64,000 bases of DNA, from positions 79,213,601-79,277,600 of the forward strand of contig NC_072894.1 in the NCBI RefSeq assembly GCF_027943255.1. Reading direction: 5' to 3'. The notes beneath the pieces were generated by a model, which was not told the origin of the DNA, did not search any database, and saw only the letters and a list, made by a program, of their open reading frames with translations. Position 1 is the stretch's first letter. Each line of letters begins with the position of its first letter. This DNA is from Anastrepha obliqua (Eukaryota > Arthropoda > Insecta > Diptera > Tephritidae). Shown in pieces: positions 11,060 to 23,449 of this stretch. The translations under genes were made by a program, and so were the position numbers.

Positions 11060-12420
11060 ATATGTCCAAATTATGCTAAAAGGTTGTAGACAACTTTTAT
11101 ATGCGCATCCTGTCTTACCAGAAGAGTCGTTGGGGACATTCATACAAAAATGACATAAAGGTTTTATTTATCTACGAAAATCTGCAGTTTTGTTGAATCA
11201 TCCTTTATTAAAGCAATGAAAAAATAAGTTTAGTTTATCCTTTCACTGAGATTTCATTTTTATTTGAGACTCAATCGAAGAGTAGTTGTTTTAATTCTCA
11301 CTTCAGTGCTAAGAAAATGATATGCAGGCGTGATTTGATTGACGCAATCAAGCCAATAATGCGCGCCAAAGTCTCGTGATAAACGTGCTAAGATGCGAAA
11401 TCTAAAGGAAGGAAAAGAAAATTATAAATAAATTGAATCGCTGTTGACGTCGATGACGAGGACGATGACAAACAAACGACAGCAATAATTCCATATGCAG
11501 AGCTATGGCAGCGGCTCAGCGGTTATGCTGTGCCACAGCTCATCAAAGTGAAATAAGAAAAGAAGCAAAAAGAAGCAGGCCAAAAAACACACAAAAAAAA
11601 AAAAGAAGAAAAACGCAGATTGGGGCTGACATATTAGACAGGGCAAACAAAATACTTAAAAGCTTTAACACAAGTTATTCCTGGCAAGGCGATAAAACAG
11701 GAGTAAGCTGCTTGTTGGTTAACGTTGATAATGGAGTGGAAAGAAAATTTGTATTAAAGATCTTATTTTTATTTTTTGTTTTAGTAAGACGGAAGTATTT
11801 GTCAGCCGTGCGTGTTGTTCATTTTAGCAATTTAAACGCACAACAAACACAAGCGTCCCTTATATAAATTAATACAAAACACATTTTTTGACACTTTTTA
11901 GTATCGTATTACTTTTTTTATTTATCAAAAGTTCACAGTTACTCGCTCTATGCCAAATCTTATAATGCCCTACTATCACTCGAGTGCGTTTTGGGAGACC
12001 TCTGATAGGTATGTATGTGCAAACGCATTCCGTTGCTTTTGGCGGGATAACAAGAGGCGTTATTTTTGTCGCTGGGCAAATGCAAAGGCATACCGAAGCT
12101 ATTTTCTTTTTGTAATGCGGGACGCTTCGATGTGCAAGATCAGCAACTGAAGTTATTGTTGGCAAATTAACTGTGTCGATAAACGCGTGTTCGGTTGGGC
12201 GTTGTTAACTGGGTGCTCAGGTACGTGTTCGAAGGTGCCGCTTAAGCGGGGACATAGGTATGTTGTTGCTGAATTCTTATTGCAATGCTATGATCATAAC
12301 ACAAACGTACGATCAATGCAAAATTAAGTTTGAGCACAAAATTGGGTGGCAAAGCAGAATTTGGACAACAGCTTTAATTCTGCGCCTCTTTTACTCTAAC
12401 TTATACAAGTATATTTATAA
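11060..12420. other. No gene seen; single-copy-like noncoding DNA
   Basis: It contains purine-rich runs (11575-11625) and an AAGAAGAAAA stretch. The open frames here (11505-11867 plus; 11869-12165 minus) have low-complexity or biased translations and match nothing I know. Confidence 0.45.
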
Positions 12421-12421
12421 G

Positions 12422-12583
12422 TGGTGGCGCAAAATTAATCATCCTATAGGCAGATTTATAATTTTTGCAAATGGCGTCATACGTCAATCATATTTGACAT
12501 TTGAGAAAGATAATATAAGTTTTTTTATTTAATAAAAGATTTATTCAAAAACAAAATAGGATGCTTAACTTTGCGCCGCATTA
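12422..12583. mobile_element. MITE with GGCGCAAAATT ends (copy 1)
   Basis: The left end GTGGCGCAAAATTAATCATC and the right end, read inwards, GCGGCGCAAAGTTAAGCATC are inverted copies over about 27 bp. The centre has ACGTCAATCATATTTGACA and TTATTCAAAAACAAAAT, both repeated in the copies at 46170 and 48642. It has no coding capacity. The superfamily is unknown. Confidence 0.72.
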
Positions 12584-12929
12584 CATAAGTTGCTGTAACG
12601 CGCCACCTTAAAAAAATTAATTAAACTTCTTTCTTAGAACTTCTTTAACTTACAGATTTTATAGAAAAGGACAATTGTGACGATAAGATCCGTATTTGGA
12701 CGCTATCAAGGAGTCGATAATTACCGTCCAAAAAGACGTTACGTACGCGGACAGATCGACAATTGGTCAGCTCTCTTGGCGAGTATTACACAGTGTAGGG
12801 CTATTTAAATCCTATCATTTTTAAAAATCAATGAAAAAAGCTAAAACTAAAAGCTAAAAAAGCTAACTAAAAAGCTAAAGTTAAATCAGTAAAGTTTGCA
12901 TTTACAAGGCGAAACCAACGGCACGTATT

Positions 12930-13165
12930 CCTTTCGAAGTGAGGAAGGCGACACCGTTACCATCAATGGTTCTCATTATAGAGCAGTGTTAACCGACTTT
13001 CTGCCGCCACTGTTGGACAACATAGTGATATATCGGTGATGTGGTTCAAAAGAAATTGTGTTCCATGCCGCTTGAAGCTTGAAGTTATGACAGAGAAAAT
13101 TAACAAGTGGCTCATCTCATGGCGAGCATTCAGTGATTGGCTGCCGCTATTATGGGAGCGCACGC
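12930..13165 (+). pseudogene. DD41D transposase relic
   Basis: The frame EEGDTVTINGSHYRAVLTDF is followed by LPPLLDNI, the block before the second aspartate. A frame change leads to DISVMWFKRNCVPCRLK, an eroded version of the WFQQDGATCHT block, and then WLISWRAFSDWLP. Catalytic residues are gone. It is truncated at about 13165 by the edge of the TTAA MITE. Confidence 0.65.
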
Positions 13166-13208
13166 CAAGCTCTTAAGAGGATCCGGTGGTCTAGAAATTT
13201 CGAAAGTA

Positions 13209-14806
13209 GGTAGCTAGGGTAAACGGTTGAAGTGCTGGTCTGACACTCCTCAAGTAGCACTAAAGCGCCGATTTGATACCATTATGTGACCTCCAAGAGG
13301 CAGATATCTAGAGCCAGCCAGAGCGGTTGATATAATGGAGGAGATTGATTGGATTTAGGTTGGCGCACTGCCCCAGACTGTCGAAGAAAGCAGCGCCCAG
13401 TGACCTTAGTCGTCTAGCTGCCAAACCCGGACATTTACAGAGAAAGTGCTCTACAGTCTCCTTCTCTGAAAGGTCCCCACAGCTTCTGCAATGGGAGATA
13501 ATGGTAATCCTGGCTTTTACGCGTGTGTGGCGATCGTCCAGTGACCGTTAAACACAGCTACGAGTTTGGAAATTGAATGACGAGGAGTCCTTCGTATATT
13601 GTACTGGTGGCAAAGGGTTTTCGCAATGGCACATGAAGAAATTAAGCTCCATTTTTTTTGCGCTTTACTGAGAAATAATTTGTGCAGTTCCCCTGTAACA
13701 ACTGTCAGGAGGAATGCCGATGACCGGGTAGGAGATTCTGAGGTCAATTCAGTCCCCTTCCTGGCAAGTTCATCAGCAATTTTATTTTCCTCTATGTTTC
13801 TATGTTCTAGAACGCAGATCAGAGAAATGTTACCTGTACACCCAATAGATTTGATCTCTTCCTTACAGGGGTTTACTAATTTCGTTCTGCACCATGGCGT
13901 CGTCAGAGCTTTAATCGCGACTTGGCTATCGGAGAAAATGTTAATATCTCACCTGCAGTATCGCAAAGACTTCTGCTTGAAAAACACTAACAGTGTTCGG
14001 CATTTTAAAGGAGATAGATAAATTGACTGATAAATTGGCCTCCAGAGGCCGATCTCCTTTAACTTGATTGCACTTTGAGCTGCGATGGAAATAACGGAAA
14101 AGTCGATGGGAAGTAAGTGCAAAAGGACATTCAGGGCAGCACTGGGGCAAGTTTTATAGCCCTTCCGAAGAGCTTCCCACCAAACTAGGCATCCATACGT
14201 TAAAATTGGCAGAACCACTGCGTTGTACATCGACAGCACGATCTGTGGCTTGAGTCCCCATTTATTACCGAACATAGATTTGCAGGAGTAAAAGGCTATA
14301 CTGGCCTTCTTTACCCGATTTTCAGTGTTAGCTTCCAATGAAGCTTGGATTCCAGTATCACCCCAAGATACCTAGCTTCCGATGAGAGCGGGAGAACGTA
14401 GTTGATTAATTTGGGAAGTCGAAAGGGTGGAGGTTTATATTTTCTGGTAAATAACACCAGCTCCGTTTTGTCAGAGTTGACTCGGAGGCCACAAGTGGCA
14501 GCCCAACGACTGAGTACAGCCAGTGCCCTTTCCAAAATCTCAGCCATGACTGAGTGAAACGGTCCCGATACCGTTAGGACCAAGTCATCGGCGTATGCTA
14601 CTGCCTTAACCCTACCCTTGTTTAGCATCATTAAAAAATTCGTCAATAGCAACTAGCCAAAGTAGGATCGAAAGGACACCACCCTGCGGCAACCTCCTGT
14701 GAACGAATCTAGTAACTTTAGCCCCTCTTGCGACCGCAGTAACTTCCCTTCAGTTAAGCAGGGAAGAGGTCCAGAGGCAGATAAGTCTTTCCACCTCTAG
14801 TCTTGA
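13209..14806 (-). mobile_element. Non-LTR retrotransposon (LOA/I-type), truncated
   Basis: It is inserted in the TTAA MITE and flanked by the 7-bp duplication GAAAGTA (13202-13208 and 14807-14813). Its 3' end on the minus strand is CCCTAGCTACC and not poly(A), resembling the CCTA-type tail at 47216. From the 5' side it holds the end of a reverse transcriptase, the thumb region and an RNase H domain, so it belongs to an RNase H-bearing clade (LOA or I type). It is 5'-truncated within the reverse transcriptase. Confidence 0.85.
13335..14700 (-). pseudogene. LINE reverse transcriptase and RNase H pseudogene
   Basis: In coding order, QGGVLSILLWLVAIDEF precedes the catalytic block KAVAYADDLVLTVSG near 14590. 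Next come RWAATCGLRVNSDKTELVLF and the thumb segment (SIAFYSCKSMFGNKWGLKPQ, ILTYGCLVWWEALRKGY). Last come RNase H remnants (NIFSDSQVAIKALTTPW, then ENKIADELARKGTE) and the C-terminal cysteine motif CRSCGDLSEKETVEHFLCKC. Several frame changes separate the segments. It matches insect LOA/I-type elements in order and wording; the finer clade is uncertain. Confidence 0.85.
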
Positions 14807-14974
14807 GAAAGTATAGTATATTATCTTCAGAATTTACTATGAAATTTTCGTGCAGAAATTCCCAATATTATATCTTCTACAGCCCATTAACTAGGTAGAC
14901 AGCGATCCGCGCGCTCCTGTACCTCAAACATACATGTATCGTCCCTGAGGTTTCGAAGCTGGACAATCCCATTC

Positions 14975-15125
14975 GTGCATAAAAAACCATTTGTTGTTTG
15001 GAATCAGTTTAAAACTGAATGTCACTCCATTTGTGGATCAACATGAATACGCCCAGCATAAATAAGAGGGGGAGCTCGGCCAAAAAATGCAACCAACAAA
15101 GTGTGTAAGCGTCAATTTGATATAC
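14975..15125 (+). repeat. SINE 3' half
   Basis: The body end and tail are recognisable: GTTTAAAACTGAATGTCACT, TTTGTGGATCAACATGAA, GGGGGAGCTCGGCCAAAAAA and GTAAGCGTCAATTTGATATA, as in the other copies. The head is absent. Confidence 0.65.
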
Positions 15126-15129
15126 TTAT

Positions 15130-17310
15130 ATTACAATATGCGCTAACTATTTTGTGCTTGGCTTCAAACTGGTGTGAAATGGATACAGGGCCTGATAGAT
15201 TTTCGTTTTCTTCCGGAAGGAAAATTTTGGAATTGCCCAACACTGGGAAAAAGGAAGTTGCCATTGAAGCTGTGGGATTCGGGTTACTAGAAAACATGTT
15301 AGGCGTAGACACGCTCGTCACATGTCTATGATAAACTTCCATGGAAGGGTGGCAGGCGACCCCCAGCTAGAGTACTCACCCCACATATGATGTGGGCACA
15401 AACACATACATACAAATATATGTACCTATGATAGCTACTCGTACGTTTATCCTCACCCTCGCATGAATAAAATATGATTGAACCAAATTGGTTGTCCCAC
15501 ATGCTCGGATCAAATTCCAAACGCAACAACATATGGCTCAACACAGACGTCCCAATTTCCTTTTGAATGAAGCTCATATTTATTATTGCCTGTGTGTGTG
15601 TGCGTGCGTGCAGATGTTTGTTGTAATACTTGCTCTACAGCATGAAACGAGTATTGACACTTTCAGAAAATGTCAAGTAAAAATTGTTAACAAGTCAACG
15701 ACAACGATGCGGTAGTTAAGCTCTTCTCTTTCCACTCTACAAATTATCTGACATTTTTGTCGTTCACCCCACACAATCCTACGGGCGGGCGACAAGCAAA
15801 CCACGTTGTGCACAAAGTGGCAAGAAGGGAGTTAAAGCAATGTGCCTGCCTGACGAGACTGCGGCGTAGCAAGTCAAAGAAAAACATTTGTAAAAAATTC
15901 CGGGAAAGCGCGCGCGTAAACTAAAAGGAGCAATCGTCAAAGTTTAAGAGGATTCTTTGCGCGCGCATAGCGCAAGCAGCTTGTGTACGACTTTAAGTCC
16001 TTTTCGGCATCGGCATGAGTCGCCTTTGTTCTCAGTCAAGTGCGGAGCCTCTTGAAAACTTTCGACAAGAGAAAATGGGTTGCTGCTGCAGCGCTCAACT
16101 TATCAATATGCCAGGCAAATGGCGAATAACGAGGTGAAGAGCTGACAGACAGACAGGTATTAAAAATGAAATATTTATATTAATAAAAATGTGTTGGAAA
16201 GCAAATGTTTCAGGGCGTAAAAAGGGCTGTTATTTTATATAGTAAAAACGAATATCCTTCAACAAGTTGTTAGCTCCACAAAAAAAAAGGAAATGATGCT
16301 CTGAAAAATGGCAAAGTTAAAGCTTTCGTGAATTCAGCCGCGCGTAGCAAAAGTAAGAAAGAAGAAAAGAACCAAAAACTTTAATATACCATACATTTGA
16401 AATTCAAAGAATTGCGTAATTGTAAAAAGGTGCATTAAGAATACTGAGTTTCCCACTAAGCGATGAGAGAGCCAGCTGTTGCTGTAGGCTTAGGAAACAG
16501 GCAATTTCGATTAGAGGGAAAGGTCTGAGTTTAAGTGGGCATATGTAGAGGTGGTTCGTGTTACTCAGAGTGCCATATGTTATATCTAAGCCTATTGTGT
16601 ATAAGTTGGAGTTTAACTTGCTAAAATATGTATTCAGAACGTAACCGTGCAAGTTTAGCGCGGATCTCACGAGGGAACATCAGTTATTCTTCTGTGATGT
16701 TTGCTGGTCGGACTCCGATTCATGAAGGTGTTAAGGTGTTGGTGCCCTATCGATGTGTACGTTTATGTCAAACTTTAACTTGAGCAATGCCACTACGCAT
16801 GAGAAGAATAAAGACCAATCTTAGTGCTAGGTGATCTTCCTGTGATAGACAACAAGTAGTGGGGTTGAATAATCTAGCCCTCTTTTCACGGACCACAAGT
16901 AGTAGGGTTCTTAGTCGGGTGAAAACAGAATCATTCGGATAGGTAGAACAAGTGGTTGTGGGAATGTTCCAATAAATGTGACTCTGTATTAAAGAGAGAT
17001 TAAAAACCTCGACCCGTGAATACTCGAGGCAATGGTGTTTCTTTAGGATGTTGAAAACGCTAGTCTGTATGCTATTCCAAATATTTCTTCGGGTTGTTTC
17101 TATTTCCAGCTGCTTCTAGAACAAGCTTTGTCAACAATGGCTGCGTAGATCGTCCCGATTGCTGATCATCTTCAACTGACTATCTCCGAGGCTTCCCGAT
17201 TTACTTGTTTATCCGAAAATATCTTGGGCTTCTCCTATAATAAAGTAGTGTGAGTCTTGCTTTTATTTTACAGATGTTTTTACGAGATGTTTTTCATCGT
17301 GGAGATTTAA
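15130..17310. other. No gene seen; noncoding, partly GC-richer
   Basis: It has a TGTGTGTGTGCGTGCGTG microsatellite (15591-15612) and GCGCGCG patches at 15905-15970 in otherwise unique-looking DNA. The open frames at 15101, 15112, 15326, 15488 and 16404 overlap antisense or lack any family match. 16440-17180 is unrecognised. Confidence 0.45.
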
Positions 17311-17311
17311 A

Positions 17312-17525
17312 AGAGGCGCAAAATTAATCAACCGTTTTTTTTTTAACTTTTTTACTAAATAAAATCAAACGATTTTGAGTGATGGAAGTCTTTATTTTGA
17401 CCATCAAGTGTTCCATTATTTGTCAGTATACTGTCTACTTCACAAGTGTCAAATAGGATTGACGTACGACACCATTTGCAAAAATTATAAAACCTTCGAT
17501 GGGGTGATTCATTTTGCGCCACCTT
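17312..17525. mobile_element. MITE with GGCGCAAAATT ends (copy 2)
   Basis: The left end is GAGGCGCAAAATTAATCAAC; the right end read inwards is GGTGGCGCAAAATGAATCAC. The internal TCAAATAGGATTGACGTACG is the reverse of the motif in copies 1, 3 and 4, so this copy lies in the opposite orientation. Confidence 0.75.
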
Positions 17526-17544
17526 GTATCATACTTGAAGGTTT

Positions 17545-17730
17545 GCTATTGCATGACGAAGAGTGAACGTCAGGCGAAACCCATTTCGACTTGAAGGGAA
17601 TTGCCAAGCAGAATTGTCGAATATGAAGTGACTCTAACCTTGAAATTTGTCATTAAATGCAATTTAAGCCTACTGAAGTTATATTGCGGTGTAATGGGCA
17701 GAGCGACAGAAAAACGTTTCTGACTGGGGC
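17545..17730 (+). pseudogene. DD41D transposase central relic
   Basis: The frame ETHFDLKGIAKQNCRI corresponds to the family's EAHFxLNGYVNKQNCRIW block, which lies just after the first catalytic aspartate. It is followed by an eroded match to the stretch leading to VWCG. There are no intact catalytic residues. Confidence 0.62.
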
Positions 17731-18139
17731 TACAACAAATAGAAGAGTTTAAAAAGAACCCATTAAATTTGAGTGATTTAAAATCATTGAGCCCATCAAA
17801 AATGTAGGGATCCCCATTTAAATTCTACAGTTAGTGATGGACAAGTTTGTGCTAAAAAGACGCACTTGCGTCACTCTTTTGCTCTTCTCCGCTGCAATGG
17901 CGAGCGCTGCGCTAGTCCAAATAGGCAGATCAAAAATATTTTGCAATAGGGTTGGATTTCCCGCAATGGAAAATTCGTGTTTCTACATCAAATTGTTCTC
18001 TACTAAGAATAAAAGTTGCTGTGGATTTGGATTTTCTGCTTCCATTCGAAAAAATCATAGAAGGTTTTATGCTCTGTGAGACTGTAACGAGTGAAATAAC
18101 GTGATTTTGCTGTCGAATATCGGCCTAGGTTATGCTAAG

Positions 18140-18345
18140 TACTCGGTGGAACCAACTCGGTTTTATTTATTATAAACTATCAACGTTAAATGCAGCTACC
18201 ACAGAAGTTCAGTATTGAGTGCAGCTCAATGCTCAGAATACACAGGAGAAAGTAATCATTTGCATGGCAACCCTCGCAACGCTGATGTCGTAAAAGGGGT
18301 GAAGGCATACTTCGAAACATTGAATCGGGATGTCATTGGCCAGAC
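18140..18345 (+). pseudogene. Decayed mariner transposase relic
   Basis: The remnant QLGFIYYKL corresponds to the mariner GVVYYELL block. About 40 codons later, HGNPRNADVVKGVKAYFETL followed by NRDVIG matches the HDNARPHVAKxVKxYLETLxWxV block, with the catalytic aspartate changed to glycine. The copy is dead and old. Confidence 0.6.
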
Positions 18346-18349
18346 ATTG

Positions 18350-19475
18350 AAACCATTAAGAATAAATGTGTCCAATTGAAAACCATTACAAAGTTCACAA
18401 AAAAGTTTAAAAAATTCAATTTTAAACTATTCAATTGAAAGTCAAACCGAAAAGTCAAAGTTTGTGGATATGAACGATATTTCTAAAGTGAATTGCATTC
18501 AAATAAAATTGATCATTATTTTTATCTCATGGCTTACAGACGGTTTTGCAGCACGAAATCTAATAAAAAAAACACATAGAAAGCACTGCAAAAACCCCGT
18601 TAGAGTTACACTTTTTACACAATTGCAAGAAAAAAGCACAATCCACACCGCTATAGCATTCCTCCAAAAACCAACAATAATCATTTGTTTCAGCACCACC
18701 CAAATGCATCTTTCAAATCATTTTTAAATTTTCTGTGATAAATTTAACAGAAAAAGCGCATAGGAAACGACAACATGGCACATAGAACACACAAAAAAAA
18801 AAACAACTGTTGCTAGCTGGTGTCTGAAACGGATGTGTGTGAGTGAGTCAGAAGCATAAAAAATCGCTAAAATTGAAGAAGGAAGGCGAAGTAGTAAAAA
18901 ATCGCTTGGGCGTCAAATTTCATTGATGCGACGGACGAGAATTTCCAATTAATTTTGATTGCTGCTGTGGTTTTGGATAACAAATGATGATAATGATGAT
19001 GGCGATGGTCAGCCGAAACGTTGGGGAAAAAAGAAAGTTTTACGAATGCTTAGACGAGGAAGCTGACACTGGAGAGTATTTAAAAAAACACATTTATGTC
19101 ACCAAAAATTATAGGCGGCACTTTTATACCACCAATTATAAGTACAATGTGCGTCAAATTGCGATGCTGGGTAATGTCAATCCTGAAACCACACGATTCC
19201 GAACTTTTTCCGGGACAAGTTCAAGTTTCATTACAAAAATCCCGCTTTATTTGCAGTATTGGTTGAGCTTCAAGCGCTTGCAGTGGCGTTTTTTTATATA
19301 AAAAAATGAATTTTTTGGTTTTTCAACAAGAACTTTCAATGAGAGTAAAGTCTGCATATTCTTTGACATATATACAGTGAAAGTTCTGGCAATTGTTGTA
19401 ATGAATTTAATTTCGCTCGATAGCAGAATTAAAATAAGGAAAGTTAACTATGAAAATGGACAATAAGTAAATGTT
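18350..19475. other. No gene seen
   Basis: Unique-looking AT-rich DNA. A plus-strand frame at 18984-19301 of about 105 codons begins with an ATGATGATAATG-type run and has no recognisable motif. An intron or intergenic origin is likely. Confidence 0.4.
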
Positions 19476-19476
19476 A

Positions 19477-20661
19477 TTAGGCGCGCAACTAAGTTCCCGC
19501 TGCTTGTCTATAGATGCCGCCAGCAGTGTGTGCCAGTCGATTCTAACATAATCTAAACGTCACAAACCAAGCTTAGACATATGGTAAAGAAACTGCTTCG
19601 ACAGATTAGTGATTCTGTTTTGGTATCATAAACTTTTGGTTTTGTGAAAATGTCTGATTTTGTGCCGAATAATCGTAATTTGCGGGAAGTGTTGATTTTC
19701 CTCTTTCCTCCTTGAAAAAAACGGCGGCTGAAGCGCATCGAGCGCTACAAAAAGTTTATGGAGATGCTGCTTTAAGTGAAACAACATGCCGAGATTGGTT
19801 CCGACGCTTTAAAGACGATCCGCGTGAAGGAAGGCCAAAAAACTTCGAAGATGCTGAACTGGAGGCATTGCTCAATTGCGATTGCATGCTTTGGAAACGA
19901 TTCAGAAACAGGAGACTTGGATTCCTTATGAGTTAAAACCAAGGGATGTTGAACGTCGTTTTTCGCCTTTGAACAACTGTTCCAGCGGCGAAAAGGAAGG
20001 GGTTTCTTCATCTCATCGCGACGGGTGATGAAAAATGGATTCATTACAGCAATCCAAAGAAAAGAAAGTCATTGGGACGGCCCGGTAATGCTTCTACATC
20101 GTCGCCTCGGCCGAATGTTCACACTGCGAAGATATACATAGCATAACCTTGGGGAGACCAAGTTGGTGTTATTTATTATGAACTATTAAAACCAAGCGAA
20201 ACCATCACTGGGGATCGGGTCGGGCCGAGCACTGCGCGAAAAGCTGCCGCAATACGCGGAGAGGCATGAAAAAATGATTCTACAGCATGACAACGCTCGA
20301 CCTCACGTTGCCAAACCCGTTAAAACCTACCTGAAAACACTGAAATGGGAAATCCTACCACACCCGCTATATTCTCCAGAAATTGCGCCGTCCGATTATC
20401 ACCTGTTCCGATCGATGGCACATGGCCTAGCTGACCAGCAGTTCCATTCATATGAAGACATCAAAAAATGGCTTGATCCGTGGATAGCCTCAAAAGATGA
20501 ACAGTTTACCGCGACGGTATACGACATCTACCAGAAAGATGGGAAAATGTAGTAGCCAGCGATGGGCAATACTTTCAATGATTCACCTGTAACCATTTTT
20601 TAAGAATAAAGTTGTATTTTTATCAAAAAAAAAAACAGCGAGAACTTAGTTGCGCACCTAA
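19477..20661 (+). mobile_element. Mariner element with both ends (DD34D)
   Basis: The element is 1185 bp, flanked by TA at 19475-19476 and 20662-20663. The ends are TTAGGCGCGCAACTAAGTTC and, read inwards from the right, TTAGGTGCGCAACTAAGTTC; the similarity continues for about 26 bp. It holds a full-length but damaged transposase gene. Confidence 0.9.
19649..20560 (+). pseudogene. Mariner (DD34D) transposase pseudogene
   Basis: It starts at ATG 19649 (MSDFVPNNRNLREVLIF); a stop follows within about 20 codons. The HTH region continues as KKTAAEAHRALQKVYGDAAL, then TTCRDWFRRFKDD and EGRPKNFEDAELEALL. After a deletion come ATGDEKWIHYSNPKK (first aspartate), a VGVIYYELLKPSETITGD segment, LQHDNARPHVAKPVKTYLKT (second) and PHPLYSPEIAPSDYHLFRSM (third). 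I count 34 residues between the second and third aspartates. Stops, deletions and frame changes make it inactive. It resembles mauritiana-type mariners, though the subfamily is a guess. Confidence 0.87.
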
Positions 20662-20814
20662 TACGTTTCGTAAAATTCGTAATAATTTCGGTCAACATAA
20701 TCATTCTTCTGAGGTAGCTAAAAATTAATAAAAAAAAAAAATTTGCTCAATAGATTGGAATCGGCTCGGTACATAATGCGCCAGTATTAAATTGACCGTG
20801 CCCCGCTAACGAAA

Positions 20815-21440
20815 ATATCACAGACGTCAACCGCAGTGCTGAAAAACATCCGAATTTGTCAATGTCTGGACGATCTCAACAATGGGCACTAGCCGCAACG
20901 ACCACATGGTAAAGGGCTAGGGGTCGTAATCTTACAAGGTGCAACTGGTGCAAGTATTTAAGCCGACGGAGCATTCTCTCAACTCATTCCAAAAGCACCC
21001 GCTGGATTTTATGAACAAATTAGTTTTTTAGGCGAAACTATTTTCTTCTATCTGGAGGCGCATTAATTTCTGAAAATTACCAAATTACCGCATTTGAATT
21101 TCTGAAAATCCAAGATCGATTATTAAGTCTGGAATAGCCGAAAAAGTCAATGGATTACGAGATGGAGGGAGGTTAACAACTAAATTTTGGATTTATTGCG
21201 AACCAAATTCCCCGAACGCATAATTTCACGACACTTATTTGTCAGTTGGTCATCTTGTTCATGTGACTTCACATCATTGGATTATTTTTTGTGGGACTAT
21301 CTTAAAGATAGAATCTACCCGGAGCCAATCGAATCAATTGCGGCATTAAACTCAAAATTCGTGACGTGATAAGCGAAATAGACCTGTCATTTTGCGAAGA
21401 AGTGATTGAAAATTTTTATGAAATAATCGACATCTGCCCA
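20815..21440 (+). pseudogene. DD41D transposase relic, N- and C-terminal parts
   Basis: The N-terminal HTH is visible as NRSAEKHPNLSMSGRSQQ followed by WALAATTTW (20825-20910). The middle is lost. From 21186 it reads LDLLRTKFPERIISR, then SCDFTSLDYFLWDYLKDRIY (third-aspartate block), then the tail SIAALNSKF, a stop, and EIDLSFCEEVIENF. No inverted repeats were identified. Confidence 0.75.
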
Positions 21441-21444
21441 ATAT

Positions 21445-23440
21445 ATGTAATTCTTCATTTATAATTGCCAATCTTACGTTCTTCTAATACAATACAAATT
21501 TCAATTATTTTCATCTAAATTCTTTGTTTTATTTCGTTTGGAAGTACAAAGTTTTTGTTGAAAAACATAAATGCTAAAGTGACCGGGACAAACAGGAATC
21601 CAGGTAAAACAAGCATGTAATTACCGATCGAATTCTCATTGTAACGAGACTAAATAATACTCATCAGTATTATCAATCCTGAACATAAATTTGTTTCTAG
21701 AGGTAAGCGCAAAATTAAGTTTCGGGAAGAAGCTTATATGTATAATAACTTCGCACAGAATGCTCTGATTTGCAAGGTTTTTTTGCATTTAGCTATCCGA
21801 GCAGGTTAATTTTAACAAATGCTAAAATGTGGCCAAACATCGTCAATTATTCCTCTTACACAAAAAACAAAACGATCGATTGACTTCCTTCTTCTATGCA
21901 GTTGAACTTTGAAATGCTGCCGTTCGTTCCGCATCAATAAAATTATTTTCTAATATAAACTAAGGTTTTTAAAAAGTAGTGACACTGTCTCACAAACAAA
22001 GTTATTTTTGTGGGTGCTCGTTGTGTGCCAAATGTGCCGAGCTGCCTTCAACGGGAATAGGCAAAGCAAAGATGAGAAAATGTGCGCTCACGTATCTGCT
22101 CATTTGTTTTGTTGCTTTTTCGTTTTTTGCGCTGCCACGCAATATTGTTTTTCTATATTATTTCTACATATTATTTTGATGGCAAAAATTTACCAAAAAG
22201 TTCTGTCTGTTAGTTTATTGTTGTGTTCGCACGATGGGGTCGCCATATTAGATTCAGCCGGTGGGAGCAGCGATAAGTGGGTCAGCCGCTTGCTACAAGA
22301 CAGACGCTATTTTCGGCAAAATGCTTTTGGAAAGGTGGCACTTTCTCGTCTTGTCGGTGATGGATTTGATTCGTAGTTTTTATAAGATTGTACAAAGCCT
22401 ACGGCTGAACCTACTACGGCCGTATCCACCACACGGTGCTTCTCCGGAAGTGCTTATTTATTAGGAAAAACTTATTTGCAGCTAACCTTCATATCTGAAG
22501 GCAATCTACTTTCCGCAACCTAAGAACGGTCCGAGAGCCTGCAGCTCGGCAACGGCACTTTGCGGCCAAAGCCAGCATGGAAGCAATTAATAATAATAAT
22601 GATAAAAATCAGTAAGGTTCAATCAAATAAAATTGGTGAAAAAGTATTATAGAAGACTGAACAGCAACATGCCGTACTTAGTTTTAAATTTTCTGAGTGA
22701 AATTGATTGCTACCACTTGCTGATTGATAAGAAGAACGTATCTTCGAATATGTCTTACTTTTGGTCGTCTATAAATACACTGCAGCTTCAAAAACGAAAA
22801 AAAACAGAAAAAATTAGAATTTCGCAATGCACTGCTTGCTAATAATTTGCTGAAATTAAGTAGCGGGCAGTTTGAACGCCCAATCTAACGGCAATCTAAC
22901 AAAAATCATATTTCGAGTCAAAATATTGAGTATCTGGTTGAGACAATTTACTCTAAAATTTGGAATCGCACAACTAAGTCGTCGGATTGGTTTACAGAGC
23001 AAACAATATTATCAGGTACCAAAAGCAGACAAAACCGATATTTTAAAACTTTCAAATTGTAATGCGGAAGCACAATCCTTTTCTCTTTTCCTCCTTGGCT
23101 ATCTGATCTCTTTCCAGAGCTCTAAATACAATGGGGTTTTTAGCCTGAGTGTTTTAGGAGCCTCCAAATTTCTTGGTGCTCCTTGGCTCGATCTATTAAA
23201 ATTTCAATTTCACAGTCCTTCTAAGCGCTGGAAACAGTAGTAGATACTACAAGGCATTACATTACCCAATATAACTTTTAAATTATCTCAACCCTCCAGG
23301 AATGTCACCCCCCCAATTTAATTACTGATTTAGTAGCTCGTGCAATACAACAAGCTCTTGGAAAATGGTAGTTCATAGAAAAAGATAGCTGAGAATATGA
23401 ATTTGAACACCTCTACAGTTCAGAACGTAAGACTATGAAA
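21445..23440. other. No gene recognised
   Basis: The open frames at 21979-22464, 22633-22842 and 22872-23240 give translations without recognisable domains, and two overlap in different frames. No repeat partner was found in the window. Confidence 0.4.
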
Positions 23441-23449
23441 ATAGAGTGT

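Larger units (their letters stand above)
13173..14931 (+). mobile_element. TTAA-flanked MITE, split by a LINE
   Basis: The left part (TTAA at 13173-13176, then GAGGATCCGGTGGTCTAGAA) runs to GAAAGTA at 13208. The element resumes after the LINE at 14807 with GAAAGTA, and its sequence up to about 14931 (GAAATTCCCAATATTATA, CCCATTAACTAGGTA, GCGCGCTCCTGTACCTC) matches 27140-27260 in the complete copy. The right end is missing. Confidence 0.78.

Noticed and set aside
11505..11867. A 120-codon lysine-rich frame as a nuclear protein
   Set aside because: The basic stretch is an A-rich simple sequence; there is no recognisable domain or codon bias.
21979..22464. Plus-strand frames of 66-122 codons as a small secreted or membrane protein
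   Set aside because: The hydrophobic appearance comes from T-rich DNA; the frames overlap in different registers and carry no motif.
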